Source of the DNA: Peronospora farinosa
Taxonomy: Eukaryota; Oomycota; Peronosporomycetes; Peronosporales; Peronosporaceae
DNA: 64,000 nt
Assembly (NCBI GenBank): GCA_947646735.1
Contig: CANTFK010000781.1
Location: forward strand, 62,001 to 126,000
Direction: 5' to 3'
Made by a program: the position numbers and the translations under genes. Under the pieces are notes generated by a model that was not told the DNA's origin, did not search any database, and saw only the letters and a list, made by a program, of their open reading frames with translations. Shown piece by piece: positions 11,978 to 23,096 of the stretch (positions are counted from its first letter, which is position 1; each line of letters starts with the position of its first letter).

Positions 11978-12725
11978 TACAATGTTGCCTGCGCAGCGAC
12001 TCGAGGCCAGTTCATGATGCGTACTCACGTTTTCGAGATTCGAGGTCTCATCCTTCTGCATCTAAAAATGAAGCAGTCACCACAAAAAGGATCTATGGAA
12101 GTACCTTGCTGATGGATCCAAGCAAAAACCTTCATCAGCTCTGCTCAGACGAAAATAGGTGGTGCCATGAGCGGTGCATTTTTGTTCAACTAGTCATTGA
12201 ACTAAGTACAGCAACCGCCGACCCAGGGAATTACAGTAGCCACATTGCTGTGTCCAGCACAAGTAACGCTCAGAACTTAGATCACTAAGTTGACGTTTGG
12301 CAACGCAATCGCAGATTTAGGTGTGCATTTCCACAGCGAGTGAAAAGCTGACGACTGCCAGATCCAGCAGGTTTCTTGCAAGCACAACCCGTTTCTTTCC
12401 GACGCTGCGAGCAAGACGGCCTGCTCGACAGAAGTAGAGAAGCGCGACTTGGTGAATCCAATCGAGTCAATATCCGCGATAACAATGACACGGTCACTTC
12501 TGCGCTTTTGCCGTCATTCCGTTGTGATTGGGTTGCTGTGATGCAACTTGGTCATGTAGGTGGATGTTTTACTGCCGTACAACCCGATGCCAACGCAATG
12601 AGCAAGACCATGGCCATCTGCTTTTGTCGTTTCGAGAATCGCCTCAACCTCGACTCAAAGCAACTTGAACTAGCTGCTGACATCTTTAGCTCATACATTC
12701 TGCCCACGCACTTTGGTCATACATC

Positions 12726-13013
12726 TCAATTAATACGACCGTTGAAGTGCCATGCCGGGGTCACTTTCTGCTTCGCCGACGCACTGCTGCTATTACCTTT
12801 GCTTTTGCGCTTCTGCGTGTATTGAAGATCCCTGTCCACTTCCCACATTGACATTTGTGCTCTTCGGCTTTGCAATGAACCGACTTGCTCGTCTTCATCA
12901 ACAACGAATGTATCTAGAAAAGAAACAACAACCCGGCGAAAGAGTTCCAAACGATCGGCAGGTGACGGATTATATTGACTTGCTTCATTACGCGCCAGCA
13001 TCGCGTCGTTCAT
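12726..13013 (-). CDS. Small hypothetical ORF 27 bp after CSN8 on the same strand
   Basis: A 95-aa frame begins at an ATG in a strong GCCACCATGA context, only 27 bp beyond the CSN8 stop. The product is acidic in the middle (VVDEDEQ) and Lys/Ser-rich near the end, with no known domain. It may be the first exon of a separate gene, since GTGACC near its end could act as a donor, or part of the CSN8 3' untranslated region. An overlapping + strand frame (12376-12825) lacks an ATG at its front. Confidence 0.3.
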   Translation of the reverse strand: MNDAMLARNEASQYNPSPADRLELFRRVVVSFLDTFVVDEDEQVGSLQSRRAQMSMWEVDRDLQYTQKRKSKGNSSSASAKQKVTPAWHFNGRIN

Positions 13014-13040
13014 GGTGGCTTTGACCTTGCATTTCCTACC

Positions 13041-13954
13041 TCACGGTAGCTTGACCACCGTGTTCTGTTCCAGGTGCAGCACCGTCTTCGACAACATATC
13101 GAGTTGGTCCAGATCCACTGTCGTCGAAGGTCCACGTTGCACACTAGCCATTGGCTTAGGCCAGACCAATTGTTCTGCCTCCGACACGTTCCAGTTCAAT
13201 GACGAACAATCTGTGCCCATTAATACAAAAAAGTCGTAAGTCAACTCATCCGCCCGAAAAAAAGGCTCCAACAATGCACGAAATCTCTCTCACATTGCAA
13301 AGCATCTTCCTGTCGAGCAAAGCCCAGTGCCAATGCCACGTCAGCTATCGAGATGGTTGAGTATGCAACACTCAGTAGTTCTGCTGTGGCTTCACGGGTT
13401 AAAACTGCCGATAAAAACAAGACCCACACGCATCCGTCTATCAGTATATCCTCCTTCCTAGAACCAAAAGTACAAACGTGACGCACTCTTCAGAGCCTCA
13501 ACAAGTCCTTGTAGCATTGGAGACCAGTTATAGTCCATTGCAACGTACGCGGCAGCCAAATTCCTGCCATAATCCAATAGTCAGTCCTATGTAATCGTCA
13601 TTTGATGACCCATTTCTCATCGTACCGATGCCATAGCGCTTTGCCAATCTCCCAGACCTTCTGAAGTTCTTCAGATGTCTCTTTTATCTCAATTTCAATA
13701 CGTTTCCACAGGAATCGAGCGTCATTTAGGTCCTTAGACAGCAACAAAAGCAGCAAAGAACTCGCATAAAAGTCGCCCGAAAGCGTAGACGCTTGTATTA
13801 AAGGCGTTGCAGCTGCAGCTACAAGCTCCAATTCCTCTGACAAATTCTTCAGTTGCTTGAGAAGATGTTGCGCAGTGTCGCGGTCTCTGACGGTCACGTA
13901 CGTTGCGAGAAGTTCGTCGCGCTGCGTCTGCAGCATCGCGACCCGATTGTCCAT
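13041..13954 (-). CDS. CSN8: COP9 signalosome subunit 8
   Basis: Four exons on the minus strand (13954-13626, 13563-13487, 13404-13294, 13210-13041) splice in frame to 228 aa. CSN8 is the smallest PCI-domain subunit of the COP9 signalosome, the nuclear/cytosolic complex that removes Nedd8 from cullins. Diagnostic stretches in order: LLLSKDLNDARFLWKRI with WEIGKALWHR; YNWSPMLQGLVEALK; TAELLSVAYSTISIADVALALGF (the PCI winged-helix region); LNWNVSEAEQLVWPKP; and a C-terminal leucine-rich helix ending LSKTVLHLEQ. The length is close to human (209) and plant (197) proteins, with an N-terminal extension of about 30 residues. Confidence 0.87.
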
Positions 13955-14142
13955 TTTCGATATGTAGAATAATGTGAATGAGATAGAAATGGGACTATTT
14001 CTAAAGCTGAGGCGTGATTTGGATCCCCTTTATCGTCTATTTGATGCATCACAAATCACATCTCAGACTCAGAAACGAAGGGATAAATACATTTCTGAGT
14101 CTTCTTTATCTATTTTTTTTAAAAAAACAGAAGAAAAATAAA
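13955..14142. promoter_or_regulatory. Shared divergent promoter region, CSN8 / MYND gene
   Basis: Only 188 bp separate the two divergent start codons, so the genes probably share regulatory sequence. A pyrimidine/T-rich tract followed by an A-run precedes the + strand ATG. No specific box can be assigned. Confidence 0.45.
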
Positions 14143-16151
14143 ATGACGTCGTCTGAGCAGTTTTTGACCAAAAAGTACGAGAAATGGAACAACTTTCAAG
14201 TACGTAATCCTTCACTTCCTCTTATTGTTATGCATTGTCGAGCGAATCTGCTCGTTTGATTGCACCCTTTTTACGTTCAGTAGATTTAACAATACCGCCT
14301 TTTTTCCTTCTCCATTATCTAATTTATACTTTTTTAACGTATAGGAGGACTCAGATTCTGATACTGACGATGTGCTTCGTGTACCCACTCAATTCGACGT
14401 AGAAGGCGATGGTTCGTACTGTCATTTTTATAAATGTAGCCATCTCTAGAACGGTAGCATAATTCTCTTGCTACCTGCCTTTTTAGCGGACATTATCATC
14501 AGTACGGAGATGCTCTTAACATCGAATCAGGTGGAGCGATATCGGAAATTGGAGAAGAAACACCTTGAAGTATGGCAAGTTGTGGTACGACAGCTTCGAG
14601 TCTGGTCGGCTTCAAGTACTGGAGCTGAAGAGGGACAAGATGCTGTACCTTGTCGCCCATATTGCGTGCTCGTGAACAACTTGTATCCATTGGGTCAAGT
14701 CGTATTGAAGAAAATTTGTGATCCACCTGAAGTGTACCCATCTACGGAGACGGTACTGGAGCTGACGTTGCAGGCTATGGTGGATCCACCGACAAATACG
14801 CCTCAGCATCGTCCGGACAAGATTGTTTTTCCAGACAAACACTTTGTTGGAAAACTACGGAAGAGTTACTCGGCTTTGGCAATTGAGTGCTCGTATCTGT
14901 CTGAATCGGACGGTATCGACGCTTACATTCAGTACGTTGATGGTGTTTTATTTTGCAGAAAGAGTGGGGTGTCTTTATGTGTTATGGTTGCTTGTATGCA
15001 GGGAACTATCACAGCACTTGATTCGAAAGGATCTTGCATCAGTAGCTGAAGTGAGTGAGCGTCCAGGACTGGTCTCAGGTCCTGGTGTAACTCCTGAAGC
15101 GCTTGCTGCTTTCTACTCGGCCTGCGAGCAATACGCAAAGCTAGAGCCGTGGGATCACCTCGCTGAGCGCCAGGCCATTCAGATTGACGCTGTCGGTGAT
15201 GAGGAATTGCGGCTGGATGCCCGCCACCACGTTAGCAGAGGCACTGTGTTCTCGTCTGTCATCAACACACACACGGACACTGGGCCAAATGGCGAGGGTG
15301 GGGATCATATTCGTGGCATGGCGTTATTCTTCACACGTGCAGATTTGGAACGTCGGGTGCTACCACCTGGTGAGCAGCTTGCCCTCATGCAAACCCCGGA
15401 GTTGCGTCGATGTGCAAAGTGCGACAAACGCGCTGCTCCTGACAAGGAACTGAAGCGCTGCACGCGCTGTAAATGCACCTTCTACTGCAATGCACAGTGC
15501 CAGCGTGGTCACTGGAAGGACCACAAGGTCAGTTGTACTCCGCTTGGAAGCACTACAAGCGGTACTGCGGAGCATAAGATCGTATGGGGTGCAAAGGAGA
15601 TGTCAATCCTTTATGGCCCACAGACTTCTGTGCCGTTTGACGACCTGGACGTCATTGCAAAACACTCGCTCCCAATTGCCAAGGTCAAGGGCGACACATT
15701 GTACCCGTCTGCTGTAGTGTTCCGCAAGGGCGATCCGAGCGTGCCCGATGTGACCGAGTTGGCTTGGTTGACTCGAGGACTAAACGCACAGATTGAGGTC
15801 ATTAGTAACCACCCGCTTTTCATGCAGAAGACAATGGGTGAATTATTGGGGCTCGACGAGCACGATGGCGAACAACGTAAGCTGAAGCTGAGCTGTAAAA
15901 CGTTTGGTTTCAGTGACCAGCTTGTCATTCGCAACAGCACTGTGCTCACCATGCAAGATGTGGAGCGGTTGCGCAAGGTGATCAAGAAACAGCAAACAGC
16001 TACTCAGGATACTTCTGCCAATGAAAAGGTAAGCGATGTGAATGCGAGTACGGAGAATACGAAGGATGGCAAGGCCGAGAGCGAAAGCGACGACGACGAC
16101 GATGAAGGTGCCGATCTGAAGGACGGAGAGACAAACTGCGTTGTCATGTAA
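14143..16151 (+). CDS. MYND zinc-finger protein with C-terminal CaaX box
   Basis: Four exons (14143-14199, 14345-14411, 14487-14931, 15002-16151) splice in frame to 572 aa. After an acidic start (EDSDSDTDD) comes an all-helical region with no recognised fold. A MYND finger follows at about residues 327-368, with all cysteines and the His: CAKC...CTRC...FYCNAQCQRGHWKDHKVSC. MYND domains bind proline-rich peptides. The tail is highly acidic (SESDDDDDEG) and ends in CVVM, a prenylation-type CaaX motif. It is divergent from CSN8. Membrane attachment through a farnesyl group is inferred from the last four residues only. The intron 3 acceptor has a nearby alternative AG. Confidence 0.75.
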
Positions 16152-16267
16152 CGAGCACGCCAGTGAATTTGCAGCAGACGGGCACTATGCAAAGAAGAGC
16201 AAGACAGATAATGTTAAATATATTCTTCGGTTCTTTACATGGAGTAATGGATATGTCAGGTATTCAA

Positions 16268-17719
16268 TCACCATTGTGGTTGCTTGTAGACATCACGGTG
16301 GAAGAACGGAGCAAACACAACTGCCATAAACAGCAGTGTATCCAGGCGGTCAAGCACACCACCGCCTACACGTAAGTATGACCCCGTTTCGGAAACATTG
16401 GCAATTTTCTCGAGGCTCGCAAGAAAAAGCTTGCCTATATGAGCACATACGACAGCAGCGACACACACTAACGCGACGAGCTCAATGTTCATGTCAAACT
16501 CCACGAAATCGGCAGCGAGGACCGCAGCGCCGACTGCGAAGCCGATCGCCCCAAACAGTCTTTCAAAGTTCTGTTGAGATGACACCACTGAAAATGGATG
16601 CATCTGCGAAAAGTGCATCGCCTTCAGAATGCGCTCCGTAAGGAACGCTCCAAACTCAGCGCTCCACACAATAACAAAGAATCCTGCCAATGCGCCACTG
16701 GCATGAACTCGAGTCGATTGCTCGAACAGCTCTAGCACGACTGCAGAGCAGCTCAAGTAAAGCAGACCGGTGATATCGAGCACGATCATAAGGGCCAATT
16801 CCATTGAGTCTTTGCTCGTTACCGCACGGGACATCAACAACAAGCCCACAGCAAGCAGCAAAAGTGAGTACGACTCCACCACCATTGCTAAATACTTGTC
16901 CATGGTGCGTCGATTGTCTGGTCCTTCAAAAATACTACTACCACCCACAACACTCGGTTCTTTCGTATATGTACGTAGCACCACGTTCAACGATGAAAGA
17001 AAGAAGTACGTATAACGGATAATCACGCACACTGCTGTCGGTGTATTTGGTGCCAAGGTAGCCGACAACATACCCACAAAGGTACAAACTCCAACATAAA
17101 TCACAGGCATGTGGGTAATTCCCGGCACAAAAGCCAAACCCACTGCTCCTCCTGCAGCAAGAAAGGAAAACCCAACTGCTGCAAGTAGTTCATTTCCACC
17201 AAATCGTTTCTCAGCTATCCACGTAACTGCCCGTGATTCTTCATCCACTGCATACGCAATCATCTGTCGATACATTTCTCGTGATGTGTGTTTTTCATAT
17301 AATTTAAACGGCATCAAGAGCTTCCGCCGAACACGATAAGCCAGCCATGCATACTCATAGCCTGCAATTGCTACAAATACAGCGTAAATATATGGCAAAG
17401 CTCCTCCACGACGGACACTGCTTTCAATGCCTATGGGCATGTACGCAGCTAATATGACACCTGCAGCAATAATCAAGAGCACGAGCGAGTCAAAGAATAA
17501 TCGAATGATTGAGTAGCGACTTGAGTGCTTGATCGAGAGTTTGTCCTTGTGCCATGAAGACTCGACACTATCTTCTGTAAATTCTGGACCTCGTAATATT
17601 GCAACAGATGATGGACGTGTGATTTCAAACATATCGGGATCTCGTGGTGGAAAAGACGAGATAAAAAACATGCCACCACCATCACCTAAGACTGGATGCA
17701 GGTCGATACTGGAATCCAT
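16268..17719 (-). CDS. Multi-pass membrane protein, phosphatidate cytidylyltransferase-like
   Basis: An intronless 483-aa ORF with about ten hydrophobic segments after a soluble N-terminus of about 70 residues. The C-terminal block GSYLRVGGGVLDRLD (about 446-460) followed by a hydrophobic helix resembles the CDP-diglyceride synthase signature. That enzyme makes CDP-diacylglycerol from CTP and phosphatidate. The terminal DRLD acidic pair is kept, but the usual KR...KD and HGG residues upstream read EKI...SE and GGG. It may therefore be a divergent synthase, a related transferase, or an inactive relative. It is convergent with the MYND gene (116 bp between stops). Confidence 0.6.
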   Translation of the reverse strand: MDSSIDLHPVLGDGGGMFFISSFPPRDPDMFEITRPSSVAILRGPEFTEDSVESSWHKDKLSIKHSSRYSIIRLFFDSLVLLIIAAGVILAAYMPIGIESSVRRGGALPYIYAVFVAIAGYEYAWLAYRVRRKLLMPFKLYEKHTSREMYRQMIAYAVDEESRAVTWIAEKRFGGNELLAAVGFSFLAAGGAVGLAFVPGITHMPVIYVGVCTFVGMLSATLAPNTPTAVCVIIRYTYFFLSSLNVVLRTYTKEPSVVGGSSIFEGPDNRRTMDKYLAMVVESYSLLLLAVGLLLMSRAVTSKDSMELALMIVLDITGLLYLSCSAVVLELFEQSTRVHASGALAGFFVIVWSAEFGAFLTERILKAMHFSQMHPFSVVSSQQNFERLFGAIGFAVGAAVLAADFVEFDMNIELVALVCVAAVVCAHIGKLFLASLEKIANVSETGSYLRVGGGVLDRLDTLLFMAVVFAPFFHRDVYKQPQW

Positions 17720-18791
17720 TGGTACAGGTAGAAAACAAATTGTGGGCCACTAGGTACTAGTCAGAAAACGAGTCAGCACGGAGAGGGGGACTACGGTACA
17801 GTAACCGGTAATTCTTTTTTCAGCTTAACCCATCTTCGTCGAGCACCTTACGTTCCAGCAACATTGGTACTTCAACCTGATCAGGAGCCTAAGTTAGGCT
17901 CTTGCATTGTCCTGCTTCATACTTTAGGACGACAGAATATTTCTGATACGGATGATATTGTTTAAGAGGTATATCCGGATACACAGGGATTTGGTGCTAT
18001 ACGACGCGAAGAAATGGCGCACGTTTGTAGTACCGCCATGAGGGAGTCGTTGCAAACAGACCATCAGAACTATCCACGGAGTTGGAAGGTAACAGCTGCA
18101 TAAGAGTGGAACAATTGCAGCTTGACAACGGTATCTAGGCTATAAGAAGGACATGGACCCCTCAAAAAAGCTGTACTATCATAATCCGACCGACCTGCTC
18201 TTTCTGTCAGATTTGTCCGTTTGTATCGATATCTGTCACATAAGTCCTATAAAGAGGCGCATCTGCTGCCAAACCAACACTAATCTTGGTCGTTGCATCC
18301 TGCACTCGAATAAGACCATGAACAATCTTGGACAAAAACTTTAGCCTAAGCGTTCTGTGGCTCATTGTCCACTAGAACTGCTAAAAAACGGAGTCGTACT
18401 TTAGCCTCTATTCTTCTTATTTGTAAGAAAAAGCCGTCGCTGATCAACGTCAGATCCTTTTTCGATCGACATGTTCGCGTATATTGACAACCAGTACTTC
18501 AACTATAATTTTCTACTACTGTAGTATATCCTCGACTTTTGAGAGTGATATGTTCTGATTTTTTTAAGAAACCCATCTGTTTATTAAGCCAGATTGGCTT
18601 ACCGCATTTCTTGATGGTGATTAAGTAGATGGGACATTGATTAACATGATCAGACGCTCGAATTTTTTTGACGCAGCATAGAAACAATCAGCCGCATCTT
18701 GAACATGGTTTTTTTCGATGCGATTGCACAAATACATTCTATTTATTCACTTTTTAATCGACCTTATTTTCTAATTAACTGTCATTCAAAT
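17720..18791. other. Intergenic interval, about 1.1 kb
   Basis: No gene is seen. The right part is AT-rich and holds the 5' region of the aminotransferase gene. An in-frame upstream ATG at 18705 could extend that protein by 29 residues, but the family start fits 18792 better. Confidence 0.4.
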
Positions 18792-20700
18792 ATGACCAAA
18801 GACACAAATTTCGACAATCTCATCCCAAATGATGAACCAATGGTTCAAGTCAAGGACCCGACCACAAAATTACAATGGAATGTTCAGCCTTCTGATTTTT
18901 CCAAACTCTGCTCAAACCCTATCCGGAAAATCGTGGACAATCTTCAAAAAACCACGACTTCAAGTAAAACCTTGATCTCACTCTCACTCGGTTTGTCGCA
19001 GCTTCCTTCTTAAATATAATAAAACGTTTGATACAATGGAGCCTAATATAGAGTTTTTGAAAAAAAAACAGGTGATCCAACAGTGTTTGGAAATTTGCAC
19101 TGTCCTGATGTATTGGTGCAAGCAATCATTCGTAACACTCGGTTAGTGATTGTAACGTTTATGTAACGTGACCTAAAACCAAAAAACCTCTTTACTTTTA
19201 TTTTTTTCCAGATCGATGCAACATAATGGCTACATTCATTCGGCTGGTTCCGAAGTAGCCCGTGCAGCAATTGCTCAGCACTTTGGAAGTATAAGCGCTC
19301 CATTGACATTAAATGATATTATCGTTGCCAGTGGATGCTCCGGTGCCATTGAAATTGCTCTTCAAGGGTTAGTAAACCCTGGTGACAATATTCTTCTCCC
19401 GAAACCAGGATTTCCATTGTACCAAGCCCTTTGTGAAGCACACAAGGTTGAGTGTCGATTTTACAACCTCATGGTGAGCTTTCAGCAAAGAATGTCAATT
19501 GTATCGGGTATTTTGTGCTCATTAGGCGTCTCTTTTGAATGATTCAATAGCCAGAACACAATTGGGAGGCTGATCTGGACCACATGCAGTTCTTGGTTGA
19601 TGATAATACCAAGGCTATTCTCGTGAATAATCCATCCAACCCGTGCGGTAGCGTCTACTCAAAGGTGATGTCAGTCAACATTCTTAATTGCATCACACGC
19701 TAACATTTAGTTTTTTATGTTTTGTAGCCTCATTTGAAGGACATTCTTGCTTTGGCAGAGATGAACAAAATCCCTATCATTGCAGTAAGCAGAATCCTAC
19801 TGCTCTTTCTACTGGGTCTGTGGGTTTTGTATTTAACGAGACGGACTGATGATTTAGGATGAGATCTACGGTGACATGGTATTTGGAAGCAACATGTTCT
19901 TCCCCATAGCGACTTTGACGAAGACGGTTCCTGTAGTGGCTGTCAGTGGTTTAGCCAAACAATTCTTGATCCCTGGCTGGAGGGTAGGCTGGGTCATGGT
20001 GCACGATCGCAATAATATCCTGAAAGACGTGCGCACTGCCTATTTCAAGTTGTCTCAGAATATTCTTGGAGCAAACTCGCTGGTTCAGGTACAATCTCGA
20101 AGGCTATCGTGTTAACTTATTCTCATTGCTAGTATAATTTCGGGTGTAACTTGCCCGTCCTCATTGCTGTCACGCCAGAGTATAATTCCGGATGTGCTTA
20201 CACCTGTTCCCGAAAGTGCTGAAGAGCAATCATTACTGGATTTCAAGAAGCGCTATTTTACGACTCTGGAGGAAAATGCCACGTTCACGATCGAAACTCT
20301 TGCAAGGATCCCGGGTCTGGAAGTGATCGTCCCTCAGGGCGCGATGTACGCGATGGTATGTACAAAGCTGCAACAGTATGTAGGACAGGAACCTATCATT
20401 GTTTATTCCTTTGTGGCAGGTGAAAATTCGAACCGACATCTTAACTAAGATCAAGGACGACTTAAGCCTCACGCAAAAGCTGCTGGATCAAGAAGCTGTA
20501 TTCGTGTTGCCTGGACAGGTACCTAATTCCACGACGAAGCAATTGTTCATTTTGTCTTACGCATATCAACTAACTTCAGTCGTTTGCTTTGGAAGTGCTT
20601 TGGAATGACCAACTACTTTCGGATTGTGTTCGCAGCACCACACGAGGTACTGGCCGATGCCTACATTCGCCTCGCCCAGTTCTGTCGCCGCCATCAGTGA
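18792..20700 (+). CDS. Tyrosine aminotransferase-like PLP enzyme
   Basis: Nine exons splice in frame to 437 aa: 18792-18990, 19072-19141, 19212-19473, 19551-19664, 19728-19784, 19858-20088, 20179-20355, 20420-20518 and 20596-20700. Fold-type I aminotransferase marks appear in TAT order: ISLSLGDPTVFGN, NGYIHSAGS, ASGCSGAIEIALQGL, PGFPLYQ, LVNNPSNPCG, IIADEIYGDMVF, the PLP lysine K268 in SGLAKQF, and PGWRVGW. These enzymes transfer the amino group of tyrosine (or related aromatic amino acids) to 2-oxoglutarate. The length is near that of animal TAT without its N-terminal extension. Substrate choice cannot be read from the sequence. Confidence 0.88.
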
Positions 20701-20851
20701 TGGACACAAAAGTTGCCAAGTATGATTTGTAAAAACCGCATATTTAATTTTATTGTAGGTTTAAAGTGCTAAAGAAGCACTTTTACTACATAAAAGCTAT
20801 GTTTTAATTATTAATTTTTAAATATTAGGATCAAGGAACTACGTACCAGCC

Positions 20852-21775
20852 ATGCAGATAAGGTCGCTGCATCTTTGCCGTCTTGGACTCCGGAGCGGCC
20901 GATTTTTTCCTTACTCTGCATCAATCAATCGGTCATTCTCTGCTCTTGTCGACTCGAAATGGGTTTGCAATGCACAAGCCTCGAATGATCCACAGTTGCT
21001 GCTTTTGGACTGTAATCATCCAGTCTCGTTCCCTCGTGGCCATATTCCCAATGCTGTCCCCTTGACGTTAACTTCGTCTCTACTCAAGGATCCGACACCT
21101 CAAGCGACGGGTGTTATAAGTCCCCAGCTGTTTCTGGACGTGATGCAGATGCTGCAGGTGCCCAAAGACGTGACGCTCGTCTTCTACGACGATGAAATGA
21201 GTCTTCGAGCTACGAGGATGTGGTGGGTCTTTCGTCATTATGGATTCCCACTGGAGCAACTTAAAATATTGGACGGAGGCCTCAAGCAGTGGCTTGCTGA
21301 TGATAACGAGATGGAGACAGGGGAAGTAGCAGACAGAGAGATTACGAGAGATTTGTGGATGCAGCCTGTGACGACGCAGAAACTTGTGGGGTTTAACATG
21401 GTGCAAAAAGGACTTGCCGATGCAGTCACGCAATTTGTCGATACACGGTCTCCTAGTGAATTTTGGGGAGAAGACGCCCGTGGTAATGCACGGACTGGAC
21501 ATATTCCAGGTGCTGTGAATTTTAATTGGGTCGAAGGAGTGGATTTCCGTCAAAATGGAAAGTTTAAGAGCAGGGAAGAGCTGGAGAAGGTGTTTGTGGA
21601 CATCTTCCACCTAAACAAAGAGAAGCCCGTGATCACTTATTGTCAGACTGGAATCCGCGCTGCTCACACGGCGTTTGCGTTGGAGCAGGTGATGGGGTTT
21701 AAGGATGTCAAGATTTATGAAGATTCCATGCTGCAGTACCTTAACAGGGACGACTCGGAAGTTACGAAGCAGTAG
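20852..21775 (+). CDS. Two-domain rhodanese sulfurtransferase (3-mercaptopyruvate/thiosulfate type)
   Basis: An intronless 307-aa ORF. The first about 30 residues are rich in Arg, Ser and Leu without acids (MQIRSLHLCRLGLRSGRFF), typical of a mitochondrial presequence. Two rhodanese domains follow. The N-terminal one has LLLDCNH and GHIPNAVPL but no active Cys loop. The C-terminal one has FVDTRSPSEFWG, GHIPGAVNFNW and catalytic Cys264 in the loop CQTGIRAA. These enzymes move sulfane sulfur from 3-mercaptopyruvate or thiosulfate to thiols or cyanide. The loop sequence alone does not settle which donor is preferred. It begins 151 bp after the aminotransferase stop, on the same strand. Confidence 0.85.
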   Translation: MQIRSLHLCRLGLRSGRFFPYSASINRSFSALVDSKWVCNAQASNDPQLLLLDCNHPVSFPRGHIPNAVPLTLTSSLLKDPTPQATGVISPQLFLDVMQMLQVPKDVTLVFYDDEMSLRATRMWWVFRHYGFPLEQLKILDGGLKQWLADDNEMETGEVADREITRDLWMQPVTTQKLVGFNMVQKGLADAVTQFVDTRSPSEFWGEDARGNARTGHIPGAVNFNWVEGVDFRQNGKFKSREELEKVFVDIFHLNKEKPVITYCQTGIRAAHTAFALEQVMGFKDVKIYEDSMLQYLNRDDSEVTKQ

Positions 21776-22280
21776 GGCGTTAATAAGTCGGGATACTTGA
21801 TGAAACGCAACAATTCGTTTTGATCATATCGTGGCAACAGCTATCCCGTGATGACACTTTTTACTGTGGACATGAAAATCAACTGTAAGGAGGTAAAGAG
21901 ATGCAGTCACCCTATGATGTGCCAACAACAGTGATGTACCTGACTCACGTAGACATCAAGGATGTTCCTCTGGCACAAAAGCCCTCTTGTACCATTGCGT
22001 TGGCGACAGCGACAGCGACAGCGAGATCTGCAGCGATCTAGTCCCACTAATACAGAAACATCCTCCAGACGCGCAATGACCAACATAACATCAATCCATG
22101 CATTTTAGCACAGTCCTAACAATACTTGCATGCATAGGTCTTCTTCTTGGCCTTGCTTTCCGGCTAGTGAGGTAGAGGAAAGCAGCCTGAGAAAGAATGG
22201 TGTTGTTGAGTCATCATAATGATAGCAGTCCTAATAAATAGGATAGTAAGAAATGCATTGCGATATAGGTCTTCATAGAA
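21776..22280. other. Intergenic interval with short GCGACA repeat
   Basis: No gene is seen. A small GCGACA/GACAGC microsatellite of about four units lies near 22003-22028. Two similar short phrases around CAGTCCTAA...GCAT...AGGTCTTC recur at about 22110-22145 and 22227-22275. Confidence 0.5.
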
Positions 22281-23013
22281 CACATTGGCAGCAGAAAGTG
22301 GTATATCATTGTCATCAAGTGTTCAGCTACTTCGATGCAATGCACAGGCGACGACACGAATAGCCAAGTACCGCTGGAAAAGCGCGACACGTCCTGCAAT
22401 TACCTCACAATTCGTCATGAGTGTCATCATCTCCGTCAGCCGCTCCGCCATCGTCAAACTCATCCACATATTGGCTAACGCGCAACGCCTGTGCGATATC
22501 GTTCTCAATCTCCAATGGTGACGTGGTGGTGCCATATCGCTTGACCGGTTCATGGTTAACAACCAAAAACTTGGTAAAGTTCCACTTGATATCATTCGTG
22601 ACAAATCCATCCAATTTCTTCTTCAAAAGCTGAAACAAAGGGTGTGCCTTGTCTCCATTTACATCCACCTACACATCAATAAGATCACAAAAACAATGAT
22701 ACTCTCTTCTCTTTCATCTTCCTTTCCCACTGATCCGTACCTTAGAAAAGATCGGGAACGTCACGTGGTATTTTTCCTGTGTAAACTTCATGATCTCATC
22801 AGCTGTACCAGGTTCCTGTCCTCCAAACTGATTGCACGGGAAGCCCAATACTGTGAACCCTTCATCGTAATATTTCTCCTGTAATTTCTGTATTCATTGC
22901 ACCAACATCCAGCAATCAATAGTTACTTTATCAGTACATACATTGCAAGTGTTGGCGTCATTGCATTGCACCTGTAGTTCGCGGTAATTCTTGTCCGTGT
23001 AGCCACATTTACT
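22281..23013 (-). pseudogene. Truncated inverted copy of the glutathione peroxidase gene
   Basis: The minus strand matches 27086-27820 of the + strand almost base for base: the end of exon 1, both introns, exons 2 and 3, and about 120 bp of 3' flank. The copy begins at the CGYTDKNY codons, just at the catalytic Cys. It therefore has no start codon, signal peptide or N-terminal strand. The C-terminal exon (22668-22405) is still open and ends HDEL. The few base differences (for example QLLKKKL versus QFLKKKL) suggest recent duplication or ongoing gene conversion. It is unlikely to encode a working enzyme. Confidence 0.85.
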
Positions 23014-23096
23014 TTTGTCATGCAGCTATAGAGGACCGTCCCGATTTTACATGTATCATCAATGCCTTGTAAAATATTGCATCGTTATCTAGTGTC

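Noticed and set aside
12376..12825. + strand frame with faint likeness to proteasome assembly chaperone 3
   Set aside because: No ATG at its front, the likeness is a few residues only, and a better-started frame lies on the opposite strand.
22421..22633. + strand frames opposite the peroxidase copy
   Set aside because: Shadows of the peroxidase exons; the same frames appear opposite the intact gene.
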